Of a stretch of 64,000 nucleotides of DNA, positions 58,896 to 64,000 are shown piece after piece. Position numbers and translations under genes: made by a program. The DNA lies in the NCBI RefSeq assembly GCF_000003195.3, contig NC_012871.2:21272658-21336657 (forward strand), written 5' to 3'. The notes beneath the pieces are model-generated. The model made no database searches. It had not been told where the DNA came from and saw only the letters and a program-made list of their open reading frames with translations. The stretch is from Sorghum bicolor. Lineage: Eukaryota; Streptophyta; Magnoliopsida; Poales; Poaceae. Each line of letters begins with the position of its first letter. Position 1 is the first letter of the stretch.

Positions 58896-61563
58896 CTGTG
58901 AACCAGCAGGACGTCAGTGTACACACAAGAATAGGAACGATTGAGTACTCAAAAAAGAGGGTAACACGGTCCTCACCAGCCAACTCCCGACTCTTGTTGC
59001 TTAATTCCTCACCAGCTCGGCGCCCGGCCTCCAGCGCGCCGGCACGCTCCAAGTCGAGCCTCTCCTTTTCTTGTCGGAGGTGCGCAACCTCCTCCTCCAA
59101 GTCTGCAGGAGCAATTTCTGGTCAACAAAAACGACTACACGGTTATATACAACTACTCGGAATGCATGACTGACCTTTTCTTTCCCGATCCTTGTCGGCT
59201 AACCGCCGATTGAGATCGAGCAGGCGCTCTTCCTGAGCACCCATCTCGGTCGTCTTCTCCTCGGCCTCCGACCGAAGACGGTCTACTTCTGCGGACAGAG
59301 CCTTGTTCTCGGTCACGATCCCCTCAATCTAGTCGAAGCACCTTTTCTGGTACTTCGCCGTTTTCATTGCGCCCTACAGGAATCACGCATTAAAATAAGC
59401 GATAGTGCATATATATCTTGAGCAGAGTGCAAGACCACTTACCTTAACCTCGTCAACAAGACGCTTAGCTGCGCGCTCCACCCTCGCGGCCTCCTCCGTC
59501 TCTGCCAGTTCTTCATGACCAATGAAATGGTCCCCACGTTGGCGCCACACGTAAATGTGTTGGCGACCATCATGGGGACGACCTTGGATTTCTTATACTT
59601 CGTCGTCGGAGGCCGCCCGAGTCTCCTCGCCCTCCACGCTACCCCCAGCCGTGGTCACAGGTATTACTGGACCCTGATCCCGGCTAGGGGAGCCTTTTGG
59701 TGAAGAGGCCTCTGCTCGGGGTGGAGTTGGGACCGTCCTCCCTTCAGAAGGCAGGGGAGTCGGAGCTTTGTCTTCCTCCTCCGCGACACTGGTCGGGGGA
59801 GGTGTCCTCACAGTCTCATCATCCCTTACAGTGGTGCACGCTCCGGTCCTCGATGGAGCCGGGTGCTCCTCGGCACTCTCAGTAGCGGTCACCGCCGCGG
59901 GCTGCTCCTCGGATTGCCCCTGGGCGGCCTGCTGCGCTGCGTCTTCAACGACAACCGTCGGCTCGGCTGTCCTCTGGCCAGCGACGTTGTCGGGATCAAC
60001 GTCAGACGCCGCACTAACAGAAATACAACATTTTACCAATGTCAAAAGCTGGCGCAACAACACAAAAAATAAAAAATAATAATCAGAGGAAGCGTCAAAG
60101 AGAGATTGTTCAACTTACAGATCGGAGCGCCTGTGTGTCGCTGTAAAAACCCTCCTGCTAGTCCTACCGGTCGCCGCTGCCGCCTCTGTCGCCCCAAGAC
60201 GCGTCGGCTCGGTGTGAGGGGCAGGGGGGTCACTAGTCGCCCGGTCGCTAGTGATCGACGCAACGTCCGGACGACTGCACGACCTTCGGACCAAAGAGGG
60301 CGCGGCCTCCTCTTCCTCGTCGTCATCGTCGGTGATCCTGACGAGCCGACGACGCTTCGGAGCTCGGCTACTCTCCGCTGGCAGCGCCTCCATGGGGGAT
60401 GGATCCACCGCCAGTGGCCTTTTCTCCGCCACCCTGTCCTCGGTGGTCGGGGCGGGGCGGTCCTGTTCCTCCTCACTGCTGGTGTATTGAGGACACCGAG
60501 CAGCATCGCCCTCTGGCGGGTCCATCCCCGTAGGATTTTCCATACCAGGTGCCAGTCACACGTACACTACGCACCGGTCAACGTCTCCAATCTGCAATAG
60601 AATCAACGACAAATCATCAACTAAGAATAAACAGTATTCACATGGCAGTACTAGTCAATAACAATATCTATTTACCTTGGGGGCTGGTTGTCCCAACTTG
60701 AAGGCGTGCATCCGATCACTGCTTCGAACGAAGTTGTCATCTGTTAAGTTGAATAGCTCGTTCATCAGCTGTTGCACCTCCGTCTTCTCCAGACCTTCAG
60801 GGCTCATCCTGGTCGGGTCCTGGCTCCCCACGTACTCATACGCTGAGTGTACCCTCTTCTGGCAGGGCATCACCCGACGCACAATGAAGTTCCCGACCAC
60901 TCCAGGCCCGTCTAAGCGGGACCAGTCGATCAGGCTCATCAGGTCTGCCACCTGCCTAGCGAATTCCGGGTGGTCCGTCCAGCTGACCCTCTTCTCGGGG
61001 ATGTAGCCCACGTCGCAGAACGTGGCGCTGCCTGGCTCTTCACTGATGTAGAACCATTTCTTGTACCATTCGGTCAAAGAAGTGTTCCACGGGCAGCTGA
61101 GGTACCGGTTCTTCATCCCATCGTGCAGATTGAGGTATACTCCACCTGCAATCTTGGAGCCTCCAACTACCCCTTTCTTCCTCAGATAGAAAAGATAACG
61201 AAAGAGGTCGAAGTGCGGCTCTATTCCAACATAGGCCTTGCACAAGTGAATGAAGGTGGAGATGAGGAGAATAGAGTTCGGGTGCAGGTTGCAGATCCCG
61301 ATCTCATAGTAAAGAAGAAGGCCCTGCAGGAAAGGATGGACAGGAATCCCAAAGCCCCTCTTGAAGAAATCTTCAAAAACGACAATCTCACCGACACGGG
61401 GGTCAGGGTAGCTTTCCCCTTCTGGCGCCCTCCAGCCGCCGAGTTCTTGGCTATGAAGCAGACCCATTCCGACGAGGTCGTTGAGGGACCTCGTGCTGCT
61501 CCGGGACTTCTTCCACTCCTTTGCCATCAGCTCGGCCCTTTTCTTCGAGTCACTCTTCGCCAT
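58330..61563 (-). CDS. antisense accessory gene of element H: six exons, 941 codons, three in-frame stops
   Basis: My exon reading on the minus strand is 61563-60676, 60591-60119, 60013-59443, 59373-59175, 59102-58977 and 58895-58330. All five introns (84, 105, 69, 72 and 81 bases) have GT-AG ends, and the frame is kept across every junction, including those with split codons. Residues about 1-296 contain GFGIPVHPFLQGLLLYYEIGICNL-type sequence as in the Pfam family 'putative gypsy type transposon' (PF04195). Exon 2 has PKRRRL (nuclear-localisation-like) and an acidic run. Exons 4-6 are largely coiled coil, followed by an ordered-looking segment (ISPELPKDQPRALKL, then VRAHYPLVNLSRLE). Stops at 60556 (TGA), 59593 (TAA) and 59329 (TAG) could each be one transition. 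Antisense ORFs are known in Tat elements; their function is unknown. Confidence 0.75.
58977..59102 (-). CDS. exon 5 of the antisense gene
   Basis: Acceptor TGCTCCTGCAG, donor GGCTG|GTGAGG. It encodes coiled coil (EEEVAHLRQEKERLDLERAG) and is open. Confidence 0.62.
59175..59373 (-). CDS. exon 4 of the antisense gene
   Basis: Acceptor TTCCTGTAG, donor AAAAG|GTCAGT. It encodes coiled coil (ENKALSAEVDRLRSEAEE). TAG at 59329-59331. Confidence 0.6.
59443..60013 (-). CDS. exon 3 of the antisense gene
   Basis: Acceptor TTTCTGTTAG, donor GTTAAG|GTAAGT. It is rich in P, T, E and A, then RGDHFIGHEELAETEEAARVE. TAA at 59593-59595 is the only break. Confidence 0.62.
60119..60591 (-). CDS. exon 2 of the antisense gene
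   Basis: Acceptor TTCTATTGCAG, donor GATCT|GTAAGT, leaving two bases of a split codon. It encodes a low-complexity region with a basic PKRRRL motif followed by DDDDEEEE. TGA at 60556-60558 lies near its start; an ATG at 60543 follows it. Confidence 0.62.
60676..61563 (-). CDS. exon 1 of the antisense gene (296 codons)
   Basis: It starts MAKSDSKKRAELMAKEWKKS at ATG 61563 and ends ...QPAPK at a donor AAG|GTAAAT. It is fully open and is the conserved domain exon. The upstream in-frame ATG at 61662 would add 33 hydrophobic residues but lies within 25 bases of the TATA box, so 61563 is the better start. Confidence 0.72.
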
Positions 61564-61678
61564 TGACGCTGTAGGAGAGATTTTGAGCTTGAAGTTAAAG
61601 ATGCAAGTTGCAGGAGGCAGGAATGGCAAGAGCAGAAGGTTTGAAGGCAGGGTAAAGAACATGGGTGCTGCATTGAGT

Positions 61679-61686
61679 CTTTTATA
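61679..61686 (-). promoter_or_regulatory. TATA box of the antisense gene
   Basis: TATAAAAG on the minus strand, 116 bases before the ATG at 61563, almost the same spacing as in the accessory unit of element A (112 bases). Confidence 0.55.
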
Positions 61687-62688
61687 ACAAAAGCTTCACC
61701 TCTTCCACTTTCGGCATTCTAGGGAAGTGGGCAGACCCTGCGGCGGATGCGGCGTTTCGGTTTTCAATAAATTACCGGCAGTTAATATGGTGCTTTTCTG
61801 TATAATTGGTGGTTTCCTTTTCTTGAACCACGCAAAGAGCGGCTGCGCAGTTACAAGGCGCACCTTTTTACGCAACCGTCTGACAATACGTCAGGATGCT
61901 TTGTCACATCACGCATTAATGCGGCGAGATGCTTTTTCTAAAAGACAAGTAGAACTGATGGAGGACTGTGTATGACATACCTGGGGACTGTACTGACCAC
62001 CGAGCGCCATAGGCTCGGGGACTGGTCGACCAGCCTGTCAGTTTGAGAGTCTGGGAACTGTACCGACCACCGAGCGCCATAGGCTCGGGAACTGGTCGAC
62101 CAGCCTGCCAGTTTGAGAACCTGGGGACTGCTTGATGAGTCTGTTTCTGTTGCAAACAAGTATGATATGCTCGGGGACTGGTCGATTAGTCTATTCAGTC
62201 GTAGAAGTGCATGATATGCTCGGGGACTAGTAAATTAAGTTTTTTAGACCTTGCTACAAGGGTCATACTTCGTCTTCCAGCAAGCTCGAGGACTACATCA
62301 GTACGATGCATCTGGCGATGCATCTCAGTTTTGGAATTTCTACGAAGCCCTTTTTGACCTTGGCACCACGTGCCTACGGCACCTACCACCAGGCTCGGGG
62401 ACTAAGTGGGCACACTTCACCTTGCGGTGAACATGCTTGCTTTTCGATACTCTGGGATTTTCCAGAAAGTAAAGTGGGCACACTTCACCAAGGAAGAAAA
62501 CTTTTTTCTCAAGAGCACCATGCATTCTTCGAACAACTTGCTTCCTCAACGATTGGTCTTGAAGTTGGGCGAAATATCGTCGCATCTGCTTGGGTAATTT
62601 TGTTGCTTATTGAAGATGTAAAGTTTCACTGGTCAAAGAAGCTCAAGACAGCGTGTTACATCACAATACATGGTGCTCGGGGACTAGC
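61687..62688 (+). repeat. 3' spacer of element H with repeated PPT-like motifs
   Basis: Two 70-bp tandem units (61981-62050, 62051-62120) start CTGGGgACTGTAC and carry GGCTCGGGGACTGGTCGACC. Further copies of the core GCTCGGGGACT lie near 62170, 62218 and 62394 and, with changes, near 62285. The last one (GCTCGGGGACTAGC, about 62675-62688) touches the 3' LTR and serves as the polypurine tract. AAAGTGGGCACACTTCACC-type sequence also occurs twice (near 62405 and 62470). Confidence 0.75.
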
Positions 62689-63148
62689 TGTGGGGGTATA
62701 AACCCCTATACCCTTACGGCTGGACTTGGGCCAGGAGGCTTGGCCCATCACGAAGACAGTCCGAGGCTTGATCCAACTGCTCGGAGTTTCGCCAAGGAAA
62801 CAAGACGTGGAGATCAAGCCAGATTCTAGTCAGTTAGAATAAGGAATTGATATCGTACTGTCTAAGGCAATTGTAACCGACTAGGATTAGTTTCCGGATA
62901 TGTAACCCTGCCATCTAGACTATATAAGGAGAGGCAAGGGACCCCCCTATGACACATTAATATCTCAACACAAATCAATATAACCAGATGCAGGACGTAG
63001 GTATTACGCCCACACGGCGGCCGAACCTGGATAAAAAGCTTGTCCGTGTCTTGCGTCACCATCAAGTTCGTAGCTTGCGCACCGTCTACAGATAAACTAC
63101 TGCCGTGGGTATACCCCAAGGTAGACTGCCAACTAGCTTTCGTCGACA
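62689..63148 (+). repeat. 3' LTR of element H (460 bp)
   Basis: It is seven bases longer than the 5' LTR because of a CTAGCTTT-like difference near its end, with about 3% substitutions. It is followed by GTCAG. Confidence 0.92.
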
Positions 63149-63740
63149 GTCAGAATGGTAGTTATCTAGTTAAGTTAGCATGCATTAGTAATTTTGCTTT
63201 AATACACCTAGTAGCATATTTATTTCTCTTAGCATATTAATACAAAATACAAACAAATATTTACTGCTTTAATTACTGCATCATAAACACCAAGCCCCAT
63301 GTGAATAAACTTATGGTAACTCCTTAGGAATATTTACTATGGTGCCATAAAAAATATAGCATTCATGTTTAAATTCCCACATCATAAATAGAAAATTCAA
63401 AAAAAAAATAAGAGAAAATTGAAATCCTGTTTGTTTAAATTAGACAACATTAAAACTAGCTCATAAAGAAGATCAATTACTTTTTGGCTGACCACTAACC
63501 CATTAACAAATTCTAGCCTCGAGTTTTAGTTTCTCTTTGTGGAGAGTATTTATGTAGGAATGACATCATAACAAGGAGAGAGTCTATCAGTGGCACCCAC
63601 TAGGTCCGCTACTAGTTAGCTCACTCTTCTACACCAAGTATTGCAACCATCCAGCTTGGGGGAGGAGCATCTCCTAGTTATCAGGTAATTATACCTAAGC
63701 TATTATCAAATATATATAGTCATAAAAATACCAAAAATAT
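63149..63740 (+). other. interior of element E resumed, no coding sequence
   Basis: AT-rich, with no supported ORF. A G-rich tract (CAGCTTGGGGGAGGAGC, 63652-63668) resembles the pre-LTR region of this family and a tract at about 50970-50985. Confidence 0.5.
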
Positions 63741-64000
63741 TGTTGACACCATTTTTTGACACGTACCCGAGGATCAGATCGGCAGACGGAGCAACGGTTA
63801 CTAGTCTGCAGGGAAGTTGCCGATGGGGGTGATTGCCGATGAAGAGACAATTGAATGTGACTAAGTCTAGGGTGGTGACGTGTTTGTGCCGATGATCAGT
63901 ATTGGTGTTTGCCGATGGCCATAACAGGAAGTCTATCGATGGTTCTGAAGGAAAGCATGGAGATTGCCGATTGATCTGTGGCGGTGTCCCGGTCGGTTAC
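63741..64000 (+). repeat. start of another LTR (runs off the window)
   Basis: TGTTGACACCATTTTTTGAC is a typical LTR start for grass Ty3 elements. The following 260 bases contain TGCCGAT five times (TTGCCGATGG-type units), a feature I associate with a family of grass LTRs. It could be E's own 3' LTR region or, more likely, a different element, as it does not match 25604 on. Confidence 0.45.

Larger units (their letters stand above)
51229..63148 (+). mobile_element. element H: Tat-lineage Ty3 element with an antisense accessory gene, 11,920 bp
   Basis: LTRs of 453 and 460 bp start TGTGGGGGTATAAACC and end CGTCGACA. Gag-pol runs on the plus strand with gag, protease, RT, RNase H, a second (archaeal-type) RNase H and integrase. 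Two RNase H domains and a 4.5 kb stretch between integrase and 3' LTR are the marks of the Tat lineage (Grande, RIRE2, Ogre relatives). A spliced gene lies on the opposite strand in that stretch (58330-61563). The LTRs differ at about 3% of positions by eye. Gag-pol has 14 in-frame stops and one frameshift, so the copy is dead. Confidence 0.93.
25604..63740 (+). mobile_element. element E: Athila-related Ty3-type element, split by F (with G inside) and by H; 3' end not resolved
   Basis: An LTR starts TGTTCACGG at 25604 and is cut at 25886 by solo LTR F. It resumes at 46347 and ends at about 47489, followed by the primer site TGGCGCCGTTGCCGGGGA. The interior runs from 47516 to 51228, is cut by element H, and resumes at 63149. 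The leader matches element N. I find no intact gag or pol, so it is non-autonomous or badly eroded. The 3' LTR is not seen before another LTR begins at 63741. Its own target duplication cannot be checked. Confidence 0.65.

Noticed and set aside
59593..60600. Plus-strand ORFs of 60-164 codons in the 3' part of H
   Set aside because: They are the reverse strand of the low-complexity exons of the antisense gene.
1..64000. Host protein genes, tRNA or rRNA genes, CRISPR arrays or a bacterial defence system
   Set aside because: All coding motifs found belong to LTR retrotransposons. Short tRNA-like matches are primer binding sites. Repeats are LTRs or transposon-internal and lack regular spacers.

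Overview
The window looks like pericentromeric or otherwise gene-poor DNA from a large grass genome (Poaceae; an Andropogoneae-like genome such as sorghum or sugarcane is my guess from family style, not proven). I found no ordinary host gene, no tRNA or rRNA gene and no CRISPR array. Almost all of the 64 kb is LTR retrotransposon sequence inserted into other LTR retrotransposons.

Layout. (A) 1-3610: the 3' end of a Ty3-type element with an accessory ORF (475-1104) that has its own TATA box and poly(A) signal, then a 1.2 kb 3' LTR. (B, C) 3611-3978 and 14254-15020: fragments of two minus-oriented LTRs with TGTAAtACCC/TGTAACACCC termini. (Copia1) 3979-14248: a complete, very young SIRE/Maximus-like Copia element with two 1898-bp LTRs and target duplication ACCGG. 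(D) 15021-15254: an LTR-end fragment. (Copia2) about 15255-25603: a degraded Tork/TNT1-like Copia element. It is cut by element N (17138-24524, minus strand, target duplication GAGGT), a non-autonomous Ty3 element without reverse transcriptase, and ended by element E. (E) 25604 to about 63740: a relative of N whose 5' LTR is split by solo LTR F (25887-46341, target duplication CCCAC). F is itself split by element G (27238-42769, minus strand, target duplication AGCTC), a Tekay/Del-like chromovirus with 4.5 kb LTRs and an extra ORF upstream of gag. E's interior is split by element H (51229-63148), an 11.9 kb Tat-lineage element with two RNase H domains. A further LTR starts at 63741.

The most interesting system is in H. 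Between the integrase gene and the 3' LTR, on the opposite strand, lies what reads as a complete plant-style gene: TATA box, ATG, six exons joined in frame through five GT-AG introns (941 codons), and a poly(A) signal. Its only defects are three stop codons. Element A carries a second accessory transcription unit (TATA, 209-codon ORF with a nuclear-localisation-like motif and a coiled coil, AATAAA), and G carries a third accessory ORF before gag whose ATG directly follows a splice-acceptor-like sequence. So three unrelated Ty3 elements in one nest each carry a non-gag-pol gene that ends in, or contains, coiled coil.

Decay differs by element. Copia1 is nearly intact: its LTRs have the same length with three differences seen by eye, and it has one frameshift. 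G, N and H have LTRs differing by about 2-3% in the stretches I compared. H and G are inactivated mainly by TAG stop codons, the pattern expected from deamination of methylated cytosine in CAG/TGG contexts. All element names (A-H, Copia1, Copia2) are mine.
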